NCBI RefSeq assembly: GCF_013407165.1
Contig: NZ_CP026994.1
Span: forward strand, 1,392,187-1,456,186
Reading direction: 5' to 3'
DNA length: 64,000 bases
From: Nitrosopumilus oxyclinae
GTDB taxonomy: Archaea > Thermoproteota > Nitrososphaeria > Nitrososphaerales > Nitrosopumilaceae
Shown in pieces: positions 43,470 through 51,983 of the stretch; position 1 is the first letter of the stretch; each line of letters opens with the position of its first letter. Position numbers and translations under genes: made by a program. The notes under the pieces are model-generated. The model ran no database searches. It saw only the letters and a program-made list of their open reading frames with translations, and had not been told where the DNA came from.

Positions 43470-44646
43470 GTACTATTTTTCCTCCAATCATAACGGCTTT
43501 AATTGCAGATTCAGATGCTCTATGTACAATTGATGCATGTGGATCATGCATTGGTTCTAAATCTAATGCATGTTTATCTAAAAATATACAATCAGCAAAT
43601 TTTCCAGATTCAATACTTCCAATATTTTTATTCAAAATTTTTCCACCGTTTACTGTTGCCATTTTAAGAATTTCTTTAGCATCAATTCTTTTTTTGTGTA
43701 ACCCCATAGTTACTTTCCAAATAAAATCCATTTCTCTAAACATATCAGGGGAATTTATCATAACATTATCTGTGCCTAGTGCTAAGATACAGCCTGACTT
43801 TTGCATTAAATCAATATCAGGAATCCCCTCAGCAAGTGATGAATTAGCTCTAGGACAAATTACAATACCTCTTGTTTTTTTAGAGGCTATTTTAAGATCA
43901 GATTTTGAGGCAAATGTCATATGAACTAAAAAATCAGGTTTTAGAGTTAGAGCCCTAATTGTTTCTGATTTTCCAGTTATTTTTTTTGATTGAGAAATAC
44001 TTTGTATAGTTTCAGCAGAATGAATTGCTCTAATTTTTGGTATTTTTGAATAATAATTCAATACAGAATTACTGTTTTCATTTGCACCACTGACACCAAT
44101 ACCATCACATTTTTTGAGTAATTCAGATAATTCAGAAGATTTTACGCTTGGAAATGATAAATTTTTTTTAATTTCTTTGGCATCTTGATAGAATTCTATT
44201 CGACCTAAGATAATTGAACGTAAAGGAACATCTTCTAATACTTTTTTTAATAAAATCACACCATCTAAACTGCCCTCTCTGAAATCAACAAATGTAGTAA
44301 TTCCCTTTCGAAGCATTGAATGACATGTATTTTTCATAAAATTTCCTAGGATCTCATTTGATGTTTTTTTTAAAATTTTTGATTTTGCACCAAAAACAGG
44401 ATGAATTTTTTCATTAACTGTATTGTTTAATGAAATATCTTTTCCTACAGAATCTCCAATATGAGTATGAGCATTAATGAACCCAGGTATCATCAAGAGT
44501 CCTTCACAATCTATAGTTTCTTCTTTTAAAATTGGTTTTATTTTTGAATTAATTTTTTTAAATTTATCATTTTGAATTCTAATATCGGTGTTTGAAACAT
44601 AATCTAATTCTTGACCAATTAAAACACTAGTATTTTTAATTAACAT
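43456..44646 (-). CDS. Amidohydrolase-superfamily protein (deaminase-like) inside the riboflavin operon
   Basis: A 396-residue TIM-barrel amidohydrolase of the cytosine/guanine/S-adenosylhomocysteine deaminase group. All metal and catalytic positions are visible: PGFINAHTHIGDS near 54-66 (HxH), AIHSAET near 204-210, a His in LVHMTF near 234-239 and LGTDNVM near 285-291. It overlaps the GTP cyclohydrolase III gene upstream by seven bases and the reductase gene downstream by 14, so it is translated as part of the riboflavin unit. I infer a deamination or deformylation step on a pyrimidine intermediate. Confidence 0.85.
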   Translation of the reverse strand: MLIKNTSVLIGQELDYVSNTDIRIQNDKFKKINSKIKPILKEETIDCEGLLMIPGFINAHTHIGDSVGKDISLNNTVNEKIHPVFGAKSKILKKTSNEILGNFMKNTCHSMLRKGITTFVDFREGSLDGVILLKKVLEDVPLRSIILGRIEFYQDAKEIKKNLSFPSVKSSELSELLKKCDGIGVSGANENSNSVLNYYSKIPKIRAIHSAETIQSISQSKKITGKSETIRALTLKPDFLVHMTFASKSDLKIASKKTRGIVICPRANSSLAEGIPDIDLMQKSGCILALGTDNVMINSPDMFREMDFIWKVTMGLHKKRIDAKEILKMATVNGGKILNKNIGSIESGKFADCIFLDKHALDLEPMHDPHASIVHRASESAIKAVMIGGKIVHGKI

Positions 44647-45392
44647 GATAATTCATAAATTTCAGGTTTTTCTTTCCCTGAATCTCGAATTTCACGTATT
44701 GTATCAAGGGATTTTGTGGCTAATTTTACTGCCTCTCTACCAGTTTTTGCATTACCAATTCCACAATTTAATAAAATTTCATCTTCATTTTTTATAAGAT
44801 TAATGAAATCTTGAACTGACTCTTTTCCTTCATTAGTTGATACAACCATAAAGTTATCACCACCCATAAAAAATGTAAGAGAATTTTTTTCTAAAAAGAA
44901 TTTAGACATTTTTGAATATAATCCAAAGATTATTGATGAAATTTCATACGGAGAATTAGTTTTTCGTTTAGATGTAAGATCATCAACATCTAGATGCATT
45001 ATTGAAACTTTTGTATCAGATTTTTCATAAATGAAACCAAAAATATTGTGTTCAGAATTTAAGATAATTTTGTTTTGTTTCCCCTCATATGCTTTGAGAT
45101 TTGCTTCAAAAGGTGAATTACCATAACCGATAGAAATAGTCATTCCAACTTCAAATAATTTTTCAAGAGTTTTTTGAATTTGAATATGTTCTTCTAAATC
45201 TAATCCATTTGAAATTACAAAAAATTCATCTGCTCTATTTAGAAAAACTATGCAGTTTTTATCAGAAAATAATTTCTGTATCTCTTTGTAGATAGTTGCC
45301 TGAAGCATTTGGAGTTCATGCTCTCTATCACTACCAAGTGTTAATGTCCATGGACCATATTCTGTGATTTTTAGGATACTTAGTTGAATCAT
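44640..45392 (-). CDS. arfA: GTP cyclohydrolase III (ArfA-like)
   Basis: Opens the GTP ring to give the formylated pyrimidine that starts archaeal riboflavin (and F420) synthesis. The 250-residue protein has LTLGSDREHELQMLQA near 17-32, a first cyclase-like half to residue 120, and a second with HLDVDDLTSKR near 133-143 and FFMGGDNFMVVS near 173-184. The duplicated GGDN-type architecture is that of the archaeal enzyme. It overlaps ribH upstream by four bases. Confidence 0.92.
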   Translation of the reverse strand: MIQLSILKITEYGPWTLTLGSDREHELQMLQATIYKEIQKLFSDKNCIVFLNRADEFFVISNGLDLEEHIQIQKTLEKLFEVGMTISIGYGNSPFEANLKAYEGKQNKIILNSEHNIFGFIYEKSDTKVSIMHLDVDDLTSKRKTNSPYEISSIIFGLYSKMSKFFLEKNSLTFFMGGDNFMVVSTNEGKESVQDFINLIKNEDEILLNCGIGNAKTGREAVKLATKSLDTIREIRDSGKEKPEIYELSC

Positions 45393-45805
45393 TTTTGAAT
45401 CCTTTTTAGCTCACCAGAAATTTTTACAACTGCCTCTACTGCTCGTTCTGCAACTGGTCTAATTCTAGCATAAGCATGTCTTTCCTGCATTCCTGGACCT
45501 GAAATTCCTAAAGAAACAGGTTTTTGATATTTTAATGATAAATCTGTAAGTGCTTGAGCAGCTGCATGTGAAATGACTTCATCATGTTTTGTTTGTCCTT
45601 TAATGATAGCACCTAAAGTGACTACAGCATCAACATCTTTTTTCTGCAATAATGCATCAACTATGATAGGCATATCATAGGCTCCTGGAGCCATACAAGT
45701 GAAAGATATTTTTAATTTCATTAGTTCTGCTTTTTCTTTGGCAATAGAGAGCATCCTAGACGTCACTTCCTCATTGAATTCCGAAACTACTATTGCTATA
45801 TTCAA
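45389..45805 (-). CDS. ribH: 6,7-dimethyl-8-ribityllumazine synthase
   Basis: Penultimate step of riboflavin synthesis; forms an icosahedral or pentameric shell. The 138-residue protein starts NIAIVVSEFNEEVTSRML (about 2-19) and carries GAYDMPIIVDALL near 42-54, VVTLGAIIKGQTKHDEVISH near 61-80 (catalytic His) and LGISGPGMQ near 98-106. Length is near normal. It starts two bases after ribB ends and overlaps GTP cyclohydrolase III. Confidence 0.95.
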   Translation of the reverse strand: MNIAIVVSEFNEEVTSRMLSIAKEKAELMKLKISFTCMAPGAYDMPIIVDALLQKKDVDAVVTLGAIIKGQTKHDEVISHAAAQALTDLSLKYQKPVSLGISGPGMQERHAYARIRPVAERAVEAVVKISGELKRIQK

Positions 45806-45807
45806 AA

Positions 45808-46473
45808 CTAATTCACCTTAGCGTATTCTAATAGCTCTTTTCCATCAATTAATGGAATTCCATTTTGTTTTGCAAATTTTTCTGCTTTATCCACAGATAA
45901 TGCTGTATAAGTTTCAGCATCCATCATTTCGCATATTGCAGTTACTGGAGTTAAACCTGCAATTTGTGCTAAATAAACAGACATCTCTGTATGTCCTTGA
46001 CGTGCAGCTAACAAACCTTTGGATGCTATCAATAAAGGAACATGTCCAGGAGTCTTAAAAGATGATGCAAATTTTTTCTGCTTGTTTTCAACATTATAGA
46101 TTTTAGCCATTTCATTAATTGTCAATGCCCTATCTTTATCAGTAATTCCAGTGTATGTTTGGTAATGATTTACAGATAATGAAAAAGTTGGATGATCGCC
46201 ATAAGGAGCTAATCCCATGATCATTTCTTTGTTTGAAATTGAAGAGTCAGCAAGAATTTCATGCATATATTGTAAATCAAGAGATGCTGCAAAATTATTT
46301 TCAATTGCAATACATAATAGTCCACCAGCATGTTGACGCATCCTTGCAACATGTTCAGGAGTTACAAATTCTGCAGCCACAACCATATCAATTTCATTTT
46401 CTCTCCCTGCAGAGTCAAACAATAGAACAAACTCTCCACGTTTCAAAGATTGTAATGCAGAATCAAGTGACAT
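45808..46473 (-). CDS. ribB: 3,4-dihydroxy-2-butanone 4-phosphate synthase
   Basis: Makes the four-carbon unit of riboflavin from ribulose 5-phosphate. The 221-residue protein has the acidic loop DSAGRENEIDMVVAAEF (about 20-36), HPTFSLSVNH near 93-102, FKTPGHVPLL near 139-148 and the RQGHTEMSVYLA motif near 158-169. It is fully recognisable and not fused to a cyclohydrolase. A TATA box and a 12-base palindrome lie upstream, so it probably heads the ribB-ribH-arfA-amidohydrolase-arfC transcript. Confidence 0.95.
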   Translation of the reverse strand: MSLDSALQSLKRGEFVLLFDSAGRENEIDMVVAAEFVTPEHVARMRQHAGGLLCIAIENNFAASLDLQYMHEILADSSISNKEMIMGLAPYGDHPTFSLSVNHYQTYTGITDKDRALTINEMAKIYNVENKQKKFASSFKTPGHVPLLIASKGLLAARQGHTEMSVYLAQIAGLTPVTAICEMMDAETYTALSVDKAEKFAKQNGIPLIDGKELLEYAKVN

Positions 46474-46516
46474 ATGAAAAAACTTCTTAATCTAATTATA
46501 AAGTTTACTAAAAAAT

Positions 46517-46528
46517 TGGTAATTACCA
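46517..46528. promoter_or_regulatory. Perfect palindrome upstream of ribB, candidate operator
   Basis: TGGTAATTACCA is a perfect 12-base palindrome 44-55 bases before the ribB ATG, just upstream of a TATA-like TTTATAATT near 46496-46504 on the minus strand. Known archaeal riboflavin regulators of the RbkR type bind palindromes in this position; identity with that site is not proven here. Confidence 0.5.
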
Positions 46529-46550
46529 CTAAAGTTGTAGATAATTGGCT

Positions 46551-47135
46551 TTACTTTAGGATATATTTTCCAAGAATATCAGTTTCAATATTAACTTTAT
46601 CGCCTACCTTTTTTGTATGAAAATTTGTAATCTCAATTGTATGAGGTATTAATGAAACTGAAGCTAGTGAATTTTTTATATCAACAACAGTTAAACTAAT
46701 TCCATCTAGAGCAATAGAACCTTTTTTCACTACAAATTTAGATAATTTTTTTGGAACTTCAAACCAAACTTGTACTTCCTTTGGTTTTTTTAGAATTTTT
46801 TTAATTATTGCAACGCCATCCACATGACCCAAAACAAAATGTCCCTCTAGTCTATCACCTGCTTTTAAGCTACGTTCAATATTTACAATTCCTCCAATCT
46901 TTAAATTTCCAAGATCAGTTTTTTTGGTAGTTTCTTCAATCATTTCAAAAATACAACTAGATTTAGAAAGTTTTGTTGCAGTAAGACAAACTCCATTTAG
47001 AGCAACACTTTGTCCAATTTTCAATCCCTTTGCATGTTTTCCTAAATTTACAGTCATTTGAATATCACTTCTATTTTTTGTATTTTTAGAAATTTTTTCT
47101 ACTTTACCGATTCCTTCAATAATTCCAGTAAACAT
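46551..47135 (-). CDS. ribE: Riboflavin synthase, bacterial (two-barrel) type
   Basis: Dismutates two lumazine molecules to riboflavin. The 194-residue protein is made of two homologous lumazine-binding barrels: MFTGIIEGIGKV near 1-12, VALNGVCLTAT near 44-54, LEGHFVLGHVDGV near 97-109 and IALDGISLTVV near 142-152. The trimeric alpha-subunit type is usual in bacteria; many other archaea use an unrelated lumazine-synthase-like enzyme. It lies upstream of ribB on the same strand, 77 bases away, with its own promoter likely. Confidence 0.95.
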   Translation of the reverse strand: MFTGIIEGIGKVEKISKNTKNRSDIQMTVNLGKHAKGLKIGQSVALNGVCLTATKLSKSSCIFEMIEETTKKTDLGNLKIGGIVNIERSLKAGDRLEGHFVLGHVDGVAIIKKILKKPKEVQVWFEVPKKLSKFVVKKGSIALDGISLTVVDIKNSLASVSLIPHTIEITNFHTKKVGDKVNIETDILGKYILK

Positions 47136-47204
47136 TAGAACATCTATGAATCATATGTATAAAATTCTTCACGTGATTACAAATAATTTGAATTACCTTT
47201 AAAA

Positions 47205-47909
47205 TTATTCAGAATTTGATGTTTTAAATTCATCATTACAAAATTGATGAAATACAGAACATTTGTTTTTCTTAGCATCATATTTGATTTTTTCCATATC
47301 CTTATTGAGAACTCCTTGAGCTGCTAAAAATGCATCATCACTCAGTTTCAATTTCTCAAATAAGCGTGATTTAGCAAGTGGAAGTTCTTTCAATTTTGGA
47401 TCAATCATTTGAGCTTTATCATAGTAATCTATAGCATCACGATAATTTCCTAAATGACTTAATGAAATTGCTTTATTCATCAAGGCTGTAATATCATTTG
47501 GATCTATGAGAAGTGATGTATCGTAGCATTCAAGAGCTTCTTTATGACGATTTAATTCATTTAGGGACAAACCCATGCTGTTTAGAGCCCATGTATCTTT
47601 AGAATTAGTTGAAAGGATTTGTTGGCATAATTCAATAACTTGTTCATATTGTTTCAAATTTTCAAGAGCAAAAATCTTATTTTTTAAGGCATAAGTATCA
47701 GAATTTTTTATCTCTAAAACTTTGTTGCAGTAATCAATACACTCTTCATATTTTTTTAGGTAAATCAAAGCTAATGAGATATTTTGTAAAGCAAGCATAT
47801 CATTTGGAGTTTTTTCTAGTAATTCCTTACAATATGTGTACAACTCTTCATATTTTTCAGCATCAAACATCCTAGTTATGACACTTGAAGGATCAAGAAG
47901 ATCTACCAT
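47205..47909 (-). CDS. TPR-repeat protein, longer relative of the 4817 gene
   Basis: A 234-residue TPR protein with about five repeats (for example MLALQNISLALIYLKKYEEC near 39-58 and ITALMNKAISLSHLGNYRDA near 137-156), then a cysteine-bearing C-terminus (KCSVFHQFC near 217-225). It is cytoplasmic and probably a protein-protein scaffold. It begins after a gap containing a separate tiny gene and is 69 bases beyond the riboflavin synthase start on the same strand. Confidence 0.8.
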   Translation of the reverse strand: MVDLLDPSSVITRMFDAEKYEELYTYCKELLEKTPNDMLALQNISLALIYLKKYEECIDYCNKVLEIKNSDTYALKNKIFALENLKQYEQVIELCQQILSTNSKDTWALNSMGLSLNELNRHKEALECYDTSLLIDPNDITALMNKAISLSHLGNYRDAIDYYDKAQMIDPKLKELPLAKSRLFEKLKLSDDAFLAAQGVLNKDMEKIKYDAKKNKCSVFHQFCNDEFKTSNSE

Positions 47910-47975
47910 TCTCTATTAATAGAATTTCATTATCTTTAATCTATTCTAATTAAATAGAAATTCAAAAAAGTTGAA

Positions 47976-48119
47976 TTATTTTAAAACTTTACGAAGTGTT
48001 TCATTCAAAACTTTAGAATAACTATACGAGGATTGTTCTTGTTGAATCAATTTTGCTTGACGCATTCTAAGTTTTTTGTCAAGATCCTCATCAATCATTA
48101 TTGTAACTCGTTTACTCAT
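47976..48119 (-). CDS. Ribbon-helix-helix DNA-binding protein
   Basis: Forty-seven residues: MSKRVTIMIDEDLDKKLRMR and so on to NETLRKVLK. The N-terminal strand with alternating RVTIMI, the DEDLDKKL helix and the final helix match the CopG/Arc ribbon-helix-helix fold, which binds DNA as a dimer. It is too short for many gene callers. A TATA-like sequence (near 48158-48170) lies some 40-50 bases upstream. The response-regulator gene ends 68 bases upstream on the same strand. Confidence 0.75.
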   Translation of the reverse strand: MSKRVTIMIDEDLDKKLRMRQAKLIQQEQSSYSYSKVLNETLRKVLK

Positions 48120-48187
48120 TTATATCAAAAATATTGTATGAAGTTTCTAATATAACATTATATGAAAAGTTCCAAAAATGGGAATCT

Positions 48188-48538
48188 TTAATTTTTGATT
48201 ATTGAAATAACTTGATCCATCTTGAATGGTTTTTGGATAAGAGGGATGTTTAATTTTTCCAATTTCTCTTCAGTTGTATAACTTCCATCTGCAGTTACGG
48301 CAATTATTCGTGCTCTAGGATTAATTTCTTGAATTTTTTTAATTGCATAAAATCCGCTTCCATTTGGCATATTAAGATCAATTAAGACAACATCTGGATT
48401 AGTTTCTTTGAAAAGTTTTACAGCTGTAACACCATCAAATCCATTTCCAATAACATTGATGTCATTCTCTTCTAGAAATTCGCTAAACAGTCTAACAGTA
48501 TCCTCATCATCATCAATAACTATAACCGATTTTGACAT
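48188..48538 (-). CDS. Stand-alone response regulator receiver domain
   Basis: A CheY-like protein of 116 residues with DDDED near 8-12, the phosphoacceptor in VVLIDLNMPNGSGF near 50-63 (Asp near 54), TADG near 83-86 and the KPF lysine near 103-105. It has no output domain and therefore acts through a partner. It is divergent from the winged-helix gene at 48597, with starts 58 bases apart, so shared control is likely. No histidine kinase lies in the window. Confidence 0.92.
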   Translation of the reverse strand: MSKSVIVIDDDEDTVRLFSEFLEENDINVIGNGFDGVTAVKLFKETNPDVVLIDLNMPNGSGFYAIKKIQEINPRARIIAVTADGSYTTEEKLEKLNIPLIQKPFKMDQVISIIKN

Positions 48539-48596
48539 GTCTAGTCATACTAGAAAGAGCAGTGCTTTAATATTTTCCATCATTTACAAGTATAGT

Positions 48597-49208
48597 ATGG
48601 GCGGTATTGATAGATTGATAGCATCTTCGCTATCATCTGAAATTAAAAAAAATCTAGATTTAGAAATTCTAAAGGATACAGAGAGGGAATTATTTTTAGA
48701 ACATGGTATGTCAATAAAATTATCAATAGAACATTTTCAGAAATTTACCAGTGTACTTCGAAAAAAGTCCACAATGGATGTTAAGAAATTTGAAAATGAC
48801 TGTATAGATAAAATTCTCAAAGTAAAAAAAAGAGATGATAAATTTTTAGTAACTATCGTTAATTCAGATTTGAGAGATTTAATTTTAGAATTATTTGGAG
48901 ATATTGAAACTAGAAAAATTATCTCTACACTATTAGAAAATGAATATACAATTCCGAAAATTCTTAAAGAATCCAAAGTTCCTAAAACATCAGGATATAG
49001 AAAAATAGAAAATTTGATTTTACATGGATTTATCATAGAGTCAGGTAAAGTTCTTAGTGAAAGTAAAAAAATATCTAAACTACAATGTGTATTTCAAGAA
49101 ATAAAATTAGATATTAAAAAAGACAAAATGGAAATTGTTGGAATTGTAAATAAAAAGTTGTTTGAGAAAAGTACCAGTATGAAATCAATTATTGAATTAC
49201 TTGGATAA
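48597..49208 (+). CDS. Putative winged-helix regulator
   Basis: I start this at the ATG at 48597 (203 residues), because longer versions of the frame run back through the divergent response-regulator gene. Residues about 105-160 (TRKIISTLLENEYTIPKILKE then VPKTSGYRKIENLILHG) look like an ArsR-type winged helix. The helical first half (about 10-60) has a His-bearing helix (LEHGMSIKLSIEHFQKF) that could be a phosphotransfer or sensing bundle; that is speculative. It pairs divergently with a receiver protein. Confidence 0.72.
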   Translation: MGGIDRLIASSLSSEIKKNLDLEILKDTERELFLEHGMSIKLSIEHFQKFTSVLRKKSTMDVKKFENDCIDKILKVKKRDDKFLVTIVNSDLRDLILELFGDIETRKIISTLLENEYTIPKILKESKVPKTSGYRKIENLILHGFIIESGKVLSESKKISKLQCVFQEIKLDIKKDKMEIVGIVNKKLFEKSTSMKSIIELLG

Positions 49209-49227
49209 CATTAATTATTGAAAATTA

Positions 49228-50082
49228 TCATTTTACAAGTTCAAGAAGTGCCTTTGCTTGCTTGAAATGAACCTCATCTATCATTTTTCCATCTACAGTG
49301 GTTGCCCCTTTGCCTTTTTTGGTAGATTCAAGATAAATTTCACATACTTTCCGAGCCCATGATATTTCGCTTTTGTTCGGATGAAATAATTTGTGAACCA
49401 CTGGTATTTGATCTGGATGAATAATGCTTTTTCCTGTATATCCTAGATTTTTTCCTAATTTACAATCCTTTTCTAATCCTTTAGAATCTTTAAGATCTTG
49501 CCAGATGGCATCAATTACTGCAACACCTGCAGCATGAGCATCTACAGGAATTTTTCTTCTAGAATATTTTTCCCCTTCAGAATCTTTTGTGTACTCTACT
49601 CCTAAATCATTTAGTAAATCAAACACACCAAAAACTACAGCAGAAACTCGTTTTCCAAAAGATGCAATATCAAAAGTATTCACAACTCCTTCTGCAGATT
49701 CAATTGAAGGGATAATTTGAATAGGCTTTAGATTTTTGGTTTTTTCTAAATTTGATAATAATTTTTCAATTTTTTTCATCTCTTTTACATTATTTACTTT
49801 AGGTATTACAATTCCATCAATTCCTTTTTGAACAATTTCTTTAAGATCAGATGGAATTTTGCCTGAACTTGGAGAATTTGTTCTAACAAAAATTGAAGAT
49901 TTGTATAATTTTCGTGCCTTTAATGCAGATTTGATTAATTTTCGTGCGTTTGTTTTTTCATTATCTGGAACAGAGTCTTCTAAATCAAAACAAACAATGT
50001 CAGCTTGGAGTGTTTTTGCTTTTTCTAAGAATCTGGAATTATTTCCAGGTACAAAAATAAGACTTCGAAAAAGCTGAGTCAT
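49228..50082 (-). CDS. CitE/HpcH-type CoA-ester lyase
   Basis: A 284-residue TIM-barrel lyase of the HpcH/HpaI superfamily (citrate lyase beta, malyl-CoA or citramalyl-CoA lyase). It has RSLIFVPGNNSRFLEKA near 6-22, DIVCFDLEDSVPDNEK near 29-44, FVRTNS near 65-70, IQIIPSIESAEGV near 120-132 and GKSIIHPDQI near 217-226. The metal Glu/Asp positions are in place. The exact CoA ester is uncertain. It is followed upstream (minus strand) by the MDR gene and starts seven bases after that gene's stop. Confidence 0.88.
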   Translation of the reverse strand: MTQLFRSLIFVPGNNSRFLEKAKTLQADIVCFDLEDSVPDNEKTNARKLIKSALKARKLYKSSIFVRTNSPSSGKIPSDLKEIVQKGIDGIVIPKVNNVKEMKKIEKLLSNLEKTKNLKPIQIIPSIESAEGVVNTFDIASFGKRVSAVVFGVFDLLNDLGVEYTKDSEGEKYSRRKIPVDAHAAGVAVIDAIWQDLKDSKGLEKDCKLGKNLGYTGKSIIHPDQIPVVHKLFHPNKSEISWARKVCEIYLESTKKGKGATTVDGKMIDEVHFKQAKALLELVK

Positions 50083-50089
50083 TAAATGA

Positions 50090-51169
50090 CTAAACGCCCT
50101 CTGGCTTCATTAAGATTTTTCCGAACATTCCTTTTCCGGTTAACATCTTTGTGTGAGCCTCAGCTGCTTGCTCAAAGGTATAAGTTGAGTCAATTGCTGC
50201 TTTAATTTTTCCTTGACCCATCCAGTAAAGGGCTTGATCAAGTTCGGCTTTGGTTCCTTGTGTTGAACCTAAGATGTTTGTTCCTTTGAAGAATACATGT
50301 CTAAGATCAGTCTTTGCGTTGTAACCAGTGGTTGCACCACATGAAACTAGGGTTGCACCGTACTTCAGTAATTGTAGTTGCTGATTCCAGTGTGTTTCAC
50401 CAATGTGATCAAATGATAAATCAATTCCTGGTGCTTCACCTTTTGTCTTTGCAATTTCTTTTGAAATCTTGTAGACTTCTTTGCTCCAATCTTCTTTTCT
50501 GTGATCTACTGCATAATCTGCGCCAAGTTCTAAACATTTGTCTAGTTTGTCAGGACTTGCAGTTGCAATTACATCACAATTGTATAGTTTTGCTATTTGA
50601 ATTCCAAAGCTTCCAACTCCAGAACCACCACCCATTATCAAGACGGTTTGTCCAGGTGTAATCTTGGCTCTGCCAACTAGCATGTGCCATGAAGTTAGAA
50701 TAGTCATTGATGCAGCAGCTGCGTCATCATATGATAGTCCTTCAGGAATTTTTGAAACATTTACTTCAGGAAGATGAGTTACTTCTTGGAATGCTCCCCA
50801 AGTAGGACCAGTTTGGAATCCCCAAATGGTTCTCTTAATACAGTCAAATTCTCTACCGTCAGTACAAGCTTTACAAACTCTACATGACATGTTTGAGTGA
50901 GAAACTACTCTATCTCCAACTTTGATATTTTTAACATCCTCACCAACTGCGATAACATCACCTGCGGCATCAGATCCTGATACGTGTGGTAATGGAACTG
51001 CAACTGGAACTCCACGCATTCCCCAAATATCATTATAATTCAAAGCAGCAGCTTTTACTGAAAATACTACTTCGTCTGATTTTGGTTTTGGGTCATCTAT
51101 ATCCTGGACTTTGAGGATTTTAGCATAATTATCATCTGGTGCATATTCATTGTATACAACGGCTTTCAT
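50090..51169 (-). CDS. Zinc-type MDR oxidoreductase, copy 2
   Basis: A 359-residue paralogue of the protein at 5421-6497. Motifs are SCRVCKACTDGREFDC (structural zinc), GGGSGVG for NAD(P), ASPDKLDKCLELGADYAVDH and FFKGTNILGSTQG. The catalytic-zinc Cys and GHE are replaced (ALNYNDIWG, SGSDAAG), as in copy 1, so a proton-relay or acyl-CoA reduction chemistry may replace alcohol oxidation. It lies seven bases from the CitE-like lyase, which hints at a shared CoA-ester pathway. Specificity unknown. Confidence 0.84.
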   Translation of the reverse strand: MKAVVYNEYAPDDNYAKILKVQDIDDPKPKSDEVVFSVKAAALNYNDIWGMRGVPVAVPLPHVSGSDAAGDVIAVGEDVKNIKVGDRVVSHSNMSCRVCKACTDGREFDCIKRTIWGFQTGPTWGAFQEVTHLPEVNVSKIPEGLSYDDAAAASMTILTSWHMLVGRAKITPGQTVLIMGGGSGVGSFGIQIAKLYNCDVIATASPDKLDKCLELGADYAVDHRKEDWSKEVYKISKEIAKTKGEAPGIDLSFDHIGETHWNQQLQLLKYGATLVSCGATTGYNAKTDLRHVFFKGTNILGSTQGTKAELDQALYWMGQGKIKAAIDSTYTFEQAAEAHTKMLTGKGMFGKILMKPEGV

Positions 51170-51210
51170 GAATGAATGAAAATTCTTTCTAAATTTAAAT
51201 TTTTTCTGTA

Positions 51211-51492
51211 TTAAACACGATTTATCTTAAAATCACGTTTTGGTTGCTGTGTAGATAGCAAAATCTGCTTTAATTGTTCATCAGAGATTTGGCCTGGGAT
51301 TTTTCCTTGAGAAGCCATACCAACAAGATATTGTTCAACCATCTCAGAGAGATCGGGTTTTACCATTTTGATATTATTTAGTCTCATTCTAGCTTCAGGA
51401 GATAAGACTTGTTTTAGAATTTGCTCTTTTTGTGCAGCTAATTCATGATTTGTGTTATCAACAGGAGGTTCGTTAGATTCTGGAAAACTCAT
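51211..51492 (-). CDS. PDCD5-family DNA-binding protein
   Basis: Ninety-three residues of the TFAR19/PDCD5 family: an N-terminal helix, then KQVLSPEARMRLNNIKMVKP (about 27-46), MVEQYLVGMASQGKIPGQIS (about 51-70) and a basic tail. The archaeal members bind nucleic acid or associate with chaperonin/ribosomal partners. It is eight bases downstream of the eS19 gene, the common archaeal arrangement. Confidence 0.93.
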   Translation of the reverse strand: MSFPESNEPPVDNTNHELAAQKEQILKQVLSPEARMRLNNIKMVKPDLSEMVEQYLVGMASQGKIPGQISDEQLKQILLSTQQPKRDFKINRV

Positions 51493-51499
51493 TTTGAAT

Positions 51500-51952
51500 C
51501 TAAGAGTATATCTTCAATTGCGGGGTTTCAACAATTAGTTCTTTGAGAATTTCAGTAGATAATCTATCAAGCTTTTGCATTCCTTGTTTAGAAATTATTC
51601 TTCCTTTCTTCTCAACTTTTTCTACATATCCAAGTTTTTCTAATCCTTGAATTGCATTACGGATAATTGCGCCACCAGCATCTTTGTGATGTGCTGCGCC
51701 ATAACCAGATGGTTTACCGCCGCCATAATCATTTCTTAAAGCATTAATTCCGATTGGTCCATTTAGGTAAATTTTTCTCATAATTGAAGCACATCTTGTA
51801 TGCCACCATTCTCTATTTTGAGGAGGTTTATCTGCATGAGCTCCAGTTTTGACAAATGGTATCCAAGAAGGTGCAGGAATATCTTCACTCTTTAGTGCTG
51901 TAGATAGTCTTTCTATCAACAAATCTGCTGGTACATCGTATACCTTTGCCAT
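51500..51952 (-). CDS. rps19e: Ribosomal protein eS19
   Basis: Small-subunit protein of 150 residues. Motifs are VYDVPADLLIERL near 4-16, WIPFVKTGAHADKPPQ near 30-45, WWHTRCASIMRKIYLNGPIG near 49-68 and the C-terminal LEKLGYVEK helix. Length is normal. It is transcribed with PDCD5 and follows the Rpp21 gene by 31 bases. Confidence 0.96.
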   Translation of the reverse strand: MAKVYDVPADLLIERLSTALKSEDIPAPSWIPFVKTGAHADKPPQNREWWHTRCASIMRKIYLNGPIGINALRNDYGGGKPSGYGAAHHKDAGGAIIRNAIQGLEKLGYVEKVEKKGRIISKQGMQKLDRLSTEILKELIVETPQLKIYS

Positions 51953-51983
51953 AAAGTCAAAAACTCGATAATCGTCTTATAAA

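Noticed and set aside
48408-48596. Longer N-terminus of the winged-helix regulator
   Set aside because: It lies antisense within the response-regulator gene and has low-complexity Ser-rich shadow sequence; the ATG at 48597 is preferred.
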